From contig CM041197.1 in assembly GCA_023078555.1 (NCBI GenBank), positions 11,443,257 to 11,507,256 of the forward strand: a stretch of 64,000 bases of DNA. The letters run 5' to 3'. Position 1 is the first letter of the stretch; the number at the start of each line of letters is the position of its first letter. Positions 21,778-33,042 of the stretch are shown one piece after another. The notes under the pieces were generated by a model that saw nothing but the letters and a program-made list of their open reading frames with translations, ran no database searches and was not told where the DNA came from. This stretch comes from Ulva prolifera (lineage: Eukaryota; Chlorophyta; Ulvophyceae; Ulvales; Ulvaceae). Both the position numbers and the translations under genes were made by a program.

Positions 21778-22698
21778 CAACTGAGCTCTTATGGTGTATC
21801 ATCTGATCACCACCAGCTCGCCAGGGCTGTATGGCTGCCATACTCTAGATCTGTGCCATTGTATCGCAACATGTGTGCCTGCACATTTGACATATCTGTG
21901 CAGACGACTCCGGCGCCATGCCTGCTCTAAACGAAGATACGCTTCTGCGACCCAGGGGGAGGGGGGGGGAGGGGGGGGCAGCTTTCAGAAGACAAAGTCG
22001 GACATGTGTGCATACATGAATTCTTGCACACCCAAACGATCGACCTGTTGCAGTCCAATTGACCATTTAGTGCTGTGACGATCGAGCTTGAATCGTGTTG
22101 AAGGTCCTGTGTCTGTTGCAGTACATGCAGGTCTGATTTGGAGGTCGGATTCGTTGTATTCGTCGCTGCTTGCAGATGTGTCTACCAGGGTACAGCTCGT
22201 TGCACAGTTCACGCGTGTTCGCCACGGCGCAGCGGTGCAGTCGTATTCTAAGCTATGTTGTTAGATGCAGTTGCAAATGCAGTGTAAGTCATGTGCATGG
22301 TGTCTGTATGTGCAGTAAAATGAGCGCACTTACGAGTCGTCACATGTGCACTGATGTGCTGCAAATGTACACTGTGCCATACGCTGGTGCATCTGTGTCC
22401 ACCGGGGCGCAGAGCGCTGACGCGACCAACCATGGCGCGGCAATGTGAATCATTCCGGGCTCAGACACGTTGTCGAAATCAGCATTCCACTGACGGAATA
22501 TCCTGTGTACATACTGTGCGTGGCAGCTGTACGTGCAGCCAAAAGTTCAACGTTGCGAACAGAGCTAGCACACCAATCACCTTGCCCCAGCGTCTGACTA
22601 CCCGCTAATATTGATAATATGCCTTCAGCACTCACAGTGTCTGTATTGTAACCTGCCATCTGCATCGCTGGTGTCAAGAGTCCGCCTTCCAGCTCAGC
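21778..22698. other. Spacer between copies 6 and 7
   Basis: No gene seen. It opens with the shared CTGATCACCACCAG flank motif. A run of guanines at 21955-21978 interrupted only by two adenines could form G-quadruplex DNA. At the matching place other copies have only CCCAGGGGG, so the run grew after duplication. Confidence 0.5.
21955..21978 (+). repeat. Poly-G tract (G-quadruplex candidate)
   Basis: Three G runs of 5, 10 and 8 bases separated by single A residues lie in the 3' flank of copy 6. Confidence 0.85.
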
Positions 22699-25600
22699 AT
22701 GGTCGTCGATGCATCAGTTCGGCGCAGCCTGGTCGCCCTGACAGAAGACAAGAACGACGACAGCTCAGCAGACCATTCCATCGTTGTTGGTCACTGTCTG
22801 CGCCAAGAAGCGGCTATGCGGTCGGATGTGCTGTCCGGTATTGGCGACACTGAAGGCCTCGCCACGCTCCCAGGCCTGCTGTCACCGGAAGACATACAGC
22901 TCTGGCAGACTGCCTGCGTCGTTGAATGCCAGCTATCAACTCCCGAGCTGGTCACTGTCGCGAAGGTGTGCTCCTCCACGCTGCTGGCTCGTTGCGGTTG
23001 CCACGTGGAGTGCATTCTCTCGGCGGAGCTCCGGTATGGGATCACCCCGACGTTCGTCACTGCAGGCAGGTGCTCCGCGTAAGAGACTAAGCACGCTTCC
23101 CTTGATATCACGATGTAGCAGCCACTGTCGCGTGAGCCTATGTGAAGCTACGTCTGTGCGATCCGACTCGGCGCGATATGATGCACGCACGACACGAGCT
23201 CGCCTTCCTCGTTCGTCTCCGTCGCTGGCGCTGAAACAGATCCCACGAATGTACACGTAATATCAAATTTGCAAAATGAATATCAAGCGGGCGACATGTG
23301 ACTTGACAACGGAGATGGCTTGCCATCAATCGTTTCCTGTTTGTGCCATCACCACAACATCTCTCGCTGTTCTCGGTTCGCAGTCTATGTAGGCTTGCCG
23401 GCACCACCACTGCCCCACAGGCACTTGCAAAGGCTGTGTCTGGCAATACTGCCTGCTAATCCTATTTTTCTATGAGGTAATGCCCCAACAATCTGCTGTG
23501 GACGGGTCAGGCGTGGCCTTGCACAACCCACCCATTGCTGCAGCGGACAGCATGGCGCCATGCCTGATCAAACACTTCGCTCCCAGGTACTTGTATGTTT
23601 CAGTAGTGGGTACCATGGTCGTGTCCTACATGCCTCACTTTGATCTACTTCATTCTCTATCCGTAGTGCTCGATCAGCAGGAGGAAGCAGAAGCACGTAG
23701 AAGTGCCTGTGATACATGCGCGTCAGATCTTCCCAAGGCAGCAAGCTACTACATAGCAATGCCAAGTTGTTCTCGAGGTGCTCGCTGTTTCCGTGGCGCT
23801 ACCTGCCTCGTCCTCCTAGTCACACACACCAACATGGCTGGGGTCACAAACTCTCGGCACTCCGTGATACTTGCCTGTGCAGTCCTCGGCTCTGCACCGT
23901 TGACACCTACACACATCAGCGGCTGTGCCTGAACCCCAAAGCTTTGCACGTACCCCGCCACTGGTCTCCGTGCCTGACCTCTGCCTGCACTGATGAGCCG
24001 TGGCCACAGGCGAGGTGTGATGGCACTGTGGTGTACGTGTGTTGCAAGGACAATGCAAGCAAGGCAGTTATGTGGTGTGCGTGCATCACCCGCAGTGCTG
24101 CTTACCTCTTTCCCGACGCTGTATGCTGACAAAAGAACTGCAAAAGAAGAGCATAGCACATGGGGACCTTACCTGCAGTGCAGACAAGTGGACACGGGAT
24201 TCGTTTGCTCGTGCGTGTGCTGTGTGCTGTGTGCGTTGCCTGCATTGCCACCCACATCACTTCTGTTTCTGTGAGACTCTCTCCATGTACATGGAGCAAC
24301 TAGCAATGCTTGGTGCCACGTCCAGGTCGCCGACGTGCTCGCGGACACGGACAGCGCGAACTGGATCGCGATGCTCACCCAGCGCGCCCTCACCGCCAAG
24401 TGGCAGGACCATCGCGCCGCCAACGACATGCTCTGCAGCCTCCTCCACCTCCCTCCCCAGCTCCTCAAGCGCGTCCTCTCCGCGGCCGTCGCCGCCAAGG
24501 GCCTCGACGACCTCCTCGGCACCTTCCCCCTCCCCCTCCACCCCTCCATCATCGCCGCCGCCGCCGCCTCAGGCAGCCTCCAGCTCCCGAAGCTCGCCGT
24601 CGACACCTTCCTCATGCTCCTCGCATCCACCCCGATCCCACCGCCGCACCTCCTCTCCCTCCGCGCCCCCGACGCGTCGTTCCCGGCGGCCTACCCGACC
24701 GCCACCGCCGCACTTCTCGCGCGCGCGCTCGTTGCGCACCCCTCCCTCACAACCCTCAAGCTCGACGGCCTCCGCCTCCGGCCCGCGTGGATCCGCGAGC
24801 TCAGCACATCGCTCTCCGCGACGACCCTCCCCGCGCTCGCGGAGCTCTGCATCAGCACGGACGTCCACCCCGGCGGCTGCGCGGAGCTCGGCGCGGCGCT
24901 CAAAAACCTCCCGGCGCTGACGTCGCTCGACGTGCGGCTGCGCTTCAACAAGACGCCCGCCGCTGCGGCGCCGACGCTCGCGACGTACATCCGCTCCGCG
25001 GCCTGCCCCGCGCAGCTGACGTGCCTGCAGCGGCTCATGTTTGTCGAGCTGCACGACGACGACGACCTGTCGTCGCAGGCGCAGAGCGCGAGCAGCGTGC
25101 ACCACCTGCTGCCGCTCTTCCGCGCGCCCGCGCTGTCGTACCTGCGCTTCGCGTCCGACGCGGCGACGATCTCGTACCCGGCGCTGCTGCGCGCGCTGCG
25201 GCACTTCTCGTCCTTGCAGCTGCTCTACGTCGACGCGGAGCTGCGCGAGGCCGGCGACGCGGCCGCGGCTGGGGCCGCGGCGGCGGCGCAGCCGCCGCCG
25301 CTGGCCGCCGCCGCCTGCACGCTCGAGGCGCTGCAGAAGATCGACATCAAGAGCGGGTGCGCGATCGCACCGGTCACGCTCGCGGCGGCGGCCGCCGCAC
25401 AGGCCGGCGGCGCGCTCACGAGCCTCTCCCTGCAGCACCTCCACGTCGGCCGCGGCCGCTACGCTGCCAAGCACACCTCGCAGCAGCTGCGCGCCGCGTG
25501 GGGGGGCCTCCTCCCCGTCCTCGGCCGCTGCGCCGGCCTCCGCCAGCTCGAGCTCGACAACCTGTGCGGCGTTCCGGGCGGTGATGTGTCCCCGTCGTCC

Positions 25601-26056
25601 GCCGCCGCGGCGCCCGGCTGGAGCGAGGCGCTTGCGGCGGCCCTCACGCCACTCACAGCGCTCACGCGCCTCGCGCTGCAGGGCGTGTGCGAGCACTGCA
25701 GCCCGCGCCTGCAGACCGTGCTGCGTGTGCTACGCGGCGAGGTGATCGGCACCGCGCTGCGCGAACTGACGTCGCTCGCGAGCCTCTACATCCGCAGCGG
25801 CACCGGCCACCTCGAGTTTGAGGAGCCGGAGCATGTGCTGGGCGCGCTGCCGGCGCTCACGCGGCTGACATCGCTCGGGCTGTGTTTCCATGGGGTGCAG
25901 CTGGCGCAGGTGGCGGAGGTGGTGCCTCGGCTGCAGGGGCTCGCGGAGATGGAGCTGCGGTCTGACATGTTTGGGCAGGCGGGGGAGGAGGACCTGGACA
26001 CATTTGCGACGAGGTTCCCGGACGTGACTGTGCGCCGCTGCGGCTGCGAGAAGTGA
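22699..26056 (+). CDS. Copy 7: BTB/POZ-like and leucine-rich repeat-like protein, subfamily B, join(22699-22965, 24326-26056)
   Basis: Exon 1 (89 codons) starts MVVDASVRRSLVALTED, has SIVVGHCLRQEAAMRS and LSPEDIQLW, and ends ELVTVAK before GTGTGC. Exon 2 (576 residues) starts GTCGCCGAC after TCCAG and ends at TGA 26054-26056. The protein is 665 aa with a phase-0 intron of 1360 nt. The linker reads LLHLPPQLLKRVLSAAV and the repeats include LLARALVAHPSL, HPGGCAELGAALKNLPAL and LGLCFHGVQLAQVAEVV. The C-terminus is RRCGCEK. The exon is more GC-rich than its neighbours, with an Ala/Pro-rich insert near 25254-25330. The acidic loop is HDDDD. It groups with copies 16 and 17 by exon 1 sequence, although it stands among A and C copies. 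Confidence 0.86.
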
Positions 26057-27659
26057 GGCGGGTGTATCCGGCCTGCTGTGCATTGCGGCGAGGCATGCGG
26101 GCTCTAGGGACAGCTTTGAGCATTCGGTGGCGAAGCTGTGAGCACTGATGTCAGCTGATTGTGTTAGATTCAGGCATGGACTGACTCGACCAGATTTTTG
26201 ATTAGGCAGGGTAACTTCTGATTGTGAACATCTCGATGGTTGATTTTGCTGTCGGTGCAATCGACGGCAGCGCCGTGCACACGGGTATAGTGTCTTGTGG
26301 TGCACCATTCTCTCTTGCATGAATTTCCGTCGCGTAGGTGCCTGTCGAGGCATCGGCGCCTGTGAGTGCAGTGCTGTTCGTGGCCATGATGTGAGTGTGC
26401 ACGGCGCTGCGTGAGGTGTGATCGCGTTGTTTGGTGATCGTAGCCTGCTGTGCGACCTTTACACCTTGCACCTTTACATTTGTCCTTGTTGCCGTAATCG
26501 TGTGCAGCGGATGTTTTGGGCGTGTGCTGTGTGCTGCGTGCTGAGGACGTGTGCTGTGTGCTGCGTGATCAGATGGCTCAGGGCCCTCAACATTGTACCA
26601 AGCTGGCCCCAGGTGCGTGGCGGCACCTTCGTACGCCGTAGTACATGCACTGCACACATGGGACAGTGCATTACGCCGTGAAATTGTATCTTGCCGTTAA
26701 CTGTGTGTCCGACGTGAGCAACGACATGTTCACAGCAGATGCTTTCCAGAGCTTTTCATACTTTTGGAGACTGTGCTCGCGGCATGTGATGCCTGGCCGC
26801 CGCATCTTCTGCTGCCGACTGTGGTGGCGGCCGATTCTGGCATGGCAAGCATATGTTGGATGTCGCGATGTTGCATATATGCCGCTACAGGTTAGGTAAA
26901 CGGCTTCTGACACAGGACACCGCCGACTTGGCTTTCCTGTGCACAAAAGCCAGCGCTGAGCTCAACATCGTACGCCGCCCAGATCAGGTCGACCTCCCCC
27001 TCCAGGGTGCCAGGTATGTGGTGCTGCTTCAGCGCTGGTGTCGAGTAGGCAGCAGGTTTGAACAAGGCGCACACAGTAGTGGCATCGGGGAGTGGCCACT
27101 GGCACCGCCGCCTGCCTGCTGCCCCGAGGGCTGGAGCGCTGAGGCTGCCCCTGCTCGGCCTCCCTCTGGTGCTTGCTTGGTACAGCAGGCAACCACTTGC
27201 CTGGTAGCAAATAGCGGGGACCTCACCTGTGTGTTACAAAGGCACAGCCAGACAGGCAGGTAGCACCGCAGGACACAGGGGCAATACACACCCACGGACC
27301 CGTGTGTACACATGTGGACTCAGAGCATGCAGGCCTAGGTTCACATTTCTGAGGGATGCTGTGGCGCTGCCTGGCTTTCTGATCTGTGGAGCTGTCATGG
27401 TTTGGGGTACCCGGTGATTGTGCTGTGTACTTGTGCGGTGCCTGCTTTTGCTGGTTGCCCATCTGACTTTGTCTCTCGCGACTGATCGTGACACTGGCAC
27501 CCCGTTCGCTGGTGGCGTCGGCTCTGGCTCTGGCGTCGGCTCTGGCGTCAATGGATGTTGAACCATAAATGAGGCTTTTGCTCTGCTGGTACTGTCTGAG
27601 TGAGCTGTTCGCTGCTGTGCGGCGTGCCTGTTACGCACCGAACATTAGCTGCTGTCGCG
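26057..27659. other. Intergenic region between copies 7 and 8
   Basis: No gene seen. It holds a 20-bp direct repeat CGTGTGCTGTGTGCTGCGTG at 26521-26540 and 26548-26567, a copy of the dispersed ~38-bp repeat at 27231-27270, and a short GGCGTCGGCTCTG repeat at about 27506-27550. Frames up to about 135 codons show no family similarity. Confidence 0.45.
27231..27270 (+). repeat. Dispersed ~38-bp repeat
   Basis: Reads TGTTACAAAGGCACAGCCAG, then ACAGGCAGGTAGCACCGC. Related copies are at 9355 (-), 31661, 32038 and 58187. Confidence 0.6.
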
Positions 27660-30236
27660 ATGGCTGAAGATGGTGTTCTGGATCTGGACAGTCAGATGCC
27701 GTGTCGCAAAGCGCCACGTCTCCGACACGTCACGCTGTTCCGCAATTCCACCGGGGAGGATGCAGAACGATGTATCGTAGTGGGCCATCTCTTGCGGAGG
27801 GACGCAGCTGAGCAGTCTGGGGTGCTTTCGGGCTTGTCAGACGCCGACGGGATGGCGTCGCTGCCCAACAAGCTAACGCCAGAGGACGTGCAGCTGTGGC
27901 AGTTAGCAAATATACTCCCAACCGCTCCTACTACAGATGATCTAGTGACGATTCTGACGGTACGTTCGTCGGACCCTGCCTGGCCGGGACTGCCATACTG
28001 CTACGTACGTGTGTCGCTGGACTCTTGTAGGCATTTTATTTGCGAGTGTCATTTATGGATTTTTTTTCGAGATGGCGGGGCTTCGTTGCGATTCCTCGCT
28101 CGTGGTCCAGCCCCTGCAGCACCACCAGGGCCCTGGTGGTGCTGCAGTCCGAAGAGACATGTGACTATCCAAGAATGCGTTAAGTGCCACCAGTGGTGCT
28201 AGTCTCTGTAAGGAGCAGTGTCACTTCTAGCTACGTTGTGAATGAGTTTAAGCCCAGTTTTTCCGACTCGATGCTTTTGTACATATCTCTACTACTATCT
28301 GACCAGGCAGCTTTTTCTGGCCTCCCCCACACGTGGCGTCCTCATCGCACGCCACTGCACTAAACAGTGTCTGGTCTCAGCAAAAGAGCACCGACTCGCC
28401 GAAACAGGCACACATCATGGGTGCATGTGCTGCCAGTGCGCCGTTGACCGACAATGCGGCGCACATCGATGATCAAATCACAGACGCTGTCTCAGGTGAC
28501 TGAGCCTTTCGGCTGGCATGCAGGTCGCAGACGCTCTAGCTGACACGAATCAAAGTCGCTGGGTGGACTTGCTCGTGCAGCGCATCAAGGACACAAAATG
28601 GCAGAACACTGAGAGCTCCGACCCGATGCTGGCCAACCTCCTGTCTCTTCCACCGCACATCCTCCACCACTGCCTGGCCGCCTACAAACCCAAGTCGCTG
28701 ACCTTGCCTGCCAGTGGACTCTTGAAGACCCTCCCGCTCGCCCTCCACCAGCCGATGATTGCCGCGGCTGCCGCTGAAGGCACTCTTAAGCTGTCCGTGC
28801 CACTTGACTCCTCCATCCTGGCGCTGCTGTCCAGCACTATTGTGCCGCCGCCCGGCCTGCGACATCTCAAGGCAGCAGACGGAGACAGTACGGGCAAGAT
28901 CACCCACTGCGTCTCCTCGGCGCAGGCGGCGCTGATCGCACGAAGTATCTCAGGACACAGTGCGTCTCTCGAGACCCTCGACCTCGGTGATGTGCGGTTC
29001 AAGAAGAAAGCGCTGGAGCAGTTCGCAATGTGCCTCGGTCATGGCAGCCCGTGGCAACTAGTCGACCTGTCAATCAGCACTGAGTACCCTGATGGAATCG
29101 CAGCGCTGCTGAACTGCTTGAAGCACGTCATTGCACTGTCTCGCCTGGGGCTCAGCGTACAGCCACACCAAAGGGCCGGCGGCCTATTGGTCGGTCTCAT
29201 GAGCAGCGCCCTGAGTCGCTCCGCTGCTTCGCCCGCCTGCCTCCCCAGCCTCCGCTCCCTTGTTGTGCTCGAAGAACTCAGGCTGCCCGAAGACAATGCG
29301 CAGCACGCCGACAGCTGCCTGCCTACGATTCTTCCGCTCATCAACGCGCCGGGCCTTCGCAGCCTCGAGCTGGTGACTCACCAATCGCGGATGGTCTACA
29401 CGCATCTGGGCAGATCCTTATCGCACATGCGATCACTTCAGAAGCTGCTCATTGATTCCGAGGCCCGGAACGCGTCGCCGGTAGATGATCTGTTCAGCAA
29501 AACATGCCAGACTGCCACCCTTGCGCTGCCGGCGCTGACAGACATCGCCATCACAAGCCAGTGCCCCGAGTCGCCTGTGACAGCTGCAGCATTCGCTGCA
29601 CAGATTGCGCCGATGGTGACAAGTCTGATCGTCGAGAGCGGTGGCGTGAAGCTGCGATTCACAGCCCGGAGGTCATCGGAGTGTGTGCAGCAGGCCTGGG
29701 CGGCCCTCCTGCCGGCTCTAGCGCGTTGCTCGCGCCTACAGCATCTCGACCTTCTCACGCTGTGTGGCGTGCACACAGGCGCAGAGGTTCTGAGCCACAG
29801 CACAGAGCTGGCGGCGGCGCTCAAGCCGCTGACGGGTCTCACCTGCCTCAACCTCAGCGCCGTTGAGGAGCTGGTGGTTGCCGGCTCCCACTGCCGCATG
29901 CATGGGCAGCCCTTGGGCGACGCGCTGGCAGATCTGACCGCGCTTGAGGCTTTCTCCGTGTGCAATGCATCCGGGAAGATCGAGGTACAGGAGCCGCAGC
30001 ATGTGCTGGAGGCTTGCGCCGGCCTCTCAAAGCTGTCACAGCTGGGCCTGTGCATGCACACGGAGCAGGAGTTGAGGCTGCATGAGCTCATCCCGAAGAT
30101 GCGGGCGCTGCGGCGGCTGGACATCGGGGGCGGCTTGCGCAGCCAGGCGGAGGGCGGCACCGACGCGTTGCAGGCCCGCTTCCCGGACGTGCATGTCCAT
30201 GTCTGCAGCTGCTCGTCTCGAGCAGAAGCCTCGTGA
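27660..30236 (+). CDS. Copy 8: BTB/POZ-like and leucine-rich repeat-like protein, join(27660-27959, 28524-30236)
   Basis: Exon 1 (100 codons) starts MAEDGVLDLD, has RKAPRLRHVTLF, CIVVGHLLRRDAAEQSGVLSGL and LTPEDVQLWQ, and ends DDLVTILT before GTACGT. It is the only copy with Thr in place of the final Lys. Exon 2 (570 residues) starts GTCGCAGAC after GCATGCAG and ends at TGA 30234-30236, giving 670 aa. The 564-nt intron is phase 0. The linker is LLSLPPHILHHCLAAYK. The repeats include LLPALARCSRLQHLDLLTL, CGVHTGAEVLSHSTELAAALKPLTGL and KLSQLGLCMHTEQEL. The end HVCSCSSRAEAS gives the Cys-rich C-terminus of subfamily C. Of the plus-strand C copies it is the most distinct. Confidence 0.87.
28114..28147. 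repeat. Perfect 34-bp palindrome in the intron of copy 8
   Basis: CTGCAGCACCACCAGGG (28114-28130) is followed with no spacer by its exact reverse complement (28131-28147). No target duplication is evident at its ends. Confidence 0.97.
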
Positions 30237-31660
30237 CCTTGTGGCCGAAGGTGCGGTCCCGCAGCGGTGCCATTGGGTGTGGTCCTTTGCGGACAATGCC
30301 AAGATATGCACATGTGCATGTCTGCATGTTTATGCAGCTGCATATCCATTGTGACAACTTGAAGTAACGGGCATTCTGTAGCAGCCGCATGCTATCGCAA
30401 GTAGGATAACCCCTCTATGCTTTGTCAGGCGTTCTCCTTTACGGGGGGCGACGATATCGGGAGAGGCCAACATCCCTGTCGATAGGGGGTTGTCGTTCTT
30501 GCAATGCGCTGACAGCGGCAAAGTAGCGTGTGCAGCTAGAAGGGTTTGCGTGAGGAGTCCACTTCACAGCCCAGAACTGCTGGCAGATATCCTAGAAGCA
30601 GCAGATCCCCACAGCGCCGTGTTGCTGCCGACAGGTTGTACATGTTCCTGTGTAGTGGCCATGGTGGAGCCGGGCCCCCTGCGTGCCGGTGCATGCCATG
30701 TGGACGTATGACGAGGCCTCGCGAGGCCGGAGTTCGTTTCAAGGCGCATGTGAGCATACAGGTGAACTGATGGTGCTGTGCGGCGTCGTCTCCAGCTGCA
30801 GGTTGACGCTCACGCTGCAGTGCGCAGGGTGCGGTTATTCTGCTCTGATCACGGTGCATGAATCAGCTTATTGTGTCGCTTCAACTGAGTGGCGAAGGGG
30901 TGCTCGCTGTGCAGCTCGATGCATTGGCTCCTGCGCACGCCGGTGTGCCCGTCATGCAAGCAGCTCCTGAGGAAGCACTGATTGGTGATTACAATTACCT
31001 CCATGAAAGCCCTGCCTGTGTGTGCGTTCGGGCCTGATGATCAATACATATTTATGAAAAAAACAACAACAATTTCTGATGTGTAAGATTGCAATGACAT
31101 TTTCATCTGCATGTGCATCACTGCGGGCAAACACATGCAGTTTTGATACCTCGATACATGTACAAGACATGTCTTGAGCCCTGGACCAAGCAGACGAGTT
31201 TTTTTGCAATGCAGGCGTGTCCAACACTGAGTAGTGTGAGATATGGCGTTTGTCTGGAGCCGCTGCCGGTACGTATACTGTAGTACCACTAGTGTCGGAG
31301 GCAACTGTCACCGTGGCGGGCGGCGTCGCTGCGCAGATCTGCGTCCAGAGACGAAGGAATCGCGACAATGAAGCATCACATGTGAGTACTAGGCAGCACG
31401 CTGGTGCAAGTGGGTATTGTACGCATAGCATGCGCCTCCATCGAAAAACGACAATGCATGATGCTAGCACCTATGCCGTGCTAGCATCATGCATTCCACG
31501 TCGAGTGCATGTGCATGTCTGCCTGTACATCAAGCCCAGGGCTGCGTGCCTGTGTAAAGTCCTTGGCTGTGAGTTGAATTGGCATATTTCCTACAAACTG
31601 CTGGCGCCAGTGACTAGGCTGTCAACAAACGCGTGAGTCCCCTTGCGCCTGTGGTACTAG
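30237..31660. other. Intergenic region downstream of copy 8
   Basis: No gene seen. Low-GC stretches near 31030-31110 carry A- and T-runs. A perfect 18-bp hairpin lies at 31453-31495. Confidence 0.45.
31453..31495. repeat. Perfect hairpin, 18-bp stem, 7-nt loop
   Basis: AATGCATGATGCTAGCAC at 31453-31470 is exactly complementary to 31478-31495, with CTATGCC between. Confidence 0.96.
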
Positions 31661-32078
31661 GACAAAGGCAGCAAGGCGGGCAGCACCGCGAAAGAAGCAA
31701 GCAGACAAAGCAGCAAACGACGAGACACCCACGCCCGCGACACCCACCACGCCCAGAAAACCCATCACCGGCGCAGCAAACGACACAGATCCGTAGACCG
31801 CCACTGGCCCACACACAACAACACAACCGCCAACACCACAACGCCCGCTGCCGTACGACAGGGCCACGCCCAACACACCGCTGCCTGAGGCCGCCCATCA
31901 TGGCAGCCCGATTGCCGGGGGCCGCCCCAGCCCCAAACCCCACCCCCACCCCACGAGCCACAGTCCACCACGCCAGCCCGGCACGCCGCCGCGCAGCCTC
32001 GCCGACGTACGCCGCACCGTACCCAGGACAAGGCGCCTGTGTTACAGTGACAAAGCAAGCAAGGCAGGTAGCACCGCG
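31661..32078 (-). repeat. Dispersed GC-rich repeat, copy 2, bounded by 30-bp direct repeats
   Basis: The core 31675-32029 matches 18355-18800 in reverse orientation but lacks its GT-rich insert. Near-identical 30-mers bound the unit, at 31661-31690 (GACAAAGGCAGCAAGG...) and 32049-32078 (GACAAAGCAAGCAAGG...), both ending AGCACCGCG. They belong to the dispersed ~38-bp repeat family. Long frames here are low-complexity and are not called. Confidence 0.72.
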
Positions 32079-33042
32079 AGCAGCAACCAGAGGAAGCGCA
32101 CACCAACGCAACCAGCCGCACGCAGCACACACCAACACACCCACGCATCTTCAGCACGTGCGCTGGCCACAGCCACACAACCAGTCCCATGGCGCCTGTG
32201 TACATGTTTGAGCCTGCTCTGACTGAGGATGATCACTGAGAGGCAGGCATGTGGCACATATGCCTCTCTGCACCACTCCCACCCTGTGGATGCTCTACAC
32301 CTTGGTGCTGTAGTGATGGCCATATATATACTCCCCGGCATTCTTCCTGCCTCACCCAAGACGCTGTCCATTGGGGGGATCGGGGGCCTCCCCGAGGCGA
32401 GAGCCTCACCCAGGCGGGGGGTTGTTGTCGGGGTCTCGCTGTTTCTTTGTTCGGCAGCCTTGGCTGCGCATGCGTGTCACACGGTGCTGTCGATCGGGGC
32501 TCTTGCGCCTGGCTGGTTCGTGTGCACCACTTGAGTGCACCAGCCAGTGTGAGCGATGCTCGGCGTTGATGCGTCGACGCTGACTGTTATCATACATACT
32601 TCCCTTGGACAGGTCGCAGTTATCCTGGGCGTGAGGCGATGAAATCAGCGATCACAGAGACACTGATCATGCATGACACCCAGCATGCTGGCGCGCCAGC
32701 AATTGCAATTTTCCCCACCGGATGACACATCTGACATTCTGCTACATGCTGGCCTGCGTGAGTCCTGACACCGACAAACTGAGGAGATCAAGCGCATGGC
32801 GTTTGCGCCTGCGCGAACATGCATGGACATCAGCGGCGAGCAGTGGTGTGAAGTGCTGCCATGCATGATGAAGTGATGTAGGATCTGGTGCGAACTCTAC
32901 GGCCAGCCTGGATCCACCGCACGCCATCACGACCACGATCGTATCCAAAATTTCAATGTAAATGCAGCTGTTGTCATTGCTGCTTCAGCTTTGGCCACGG
33001 TTTCCGAGTTGTTTCATCTCTCTCGAGCGAGCTCAGGCCAAG
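32079..33042. other. Intergenic region upstream of copy 9
   Basis: No gene seen and no upstream module like that of subfamily A. The stretch just before the start codon (33000-33042) is pyrimidine-rich, then reads CGAGCGAGCTCAGGCCAAG. Confidence 0.4.

Noticed and set aside
24310-25584. A 424-codon plus-strand frame rich in Arg and Pro
   Set aside because: It is an out-of-frame shadow of exon 2 of copy 7, where very high GC removes stops in all frames.
24569-25696. A 375-codon minus-strand frame opposite copy 7
   Set aside because: Same GC effect. The plus-strand frame has the family blocks and this one has none.
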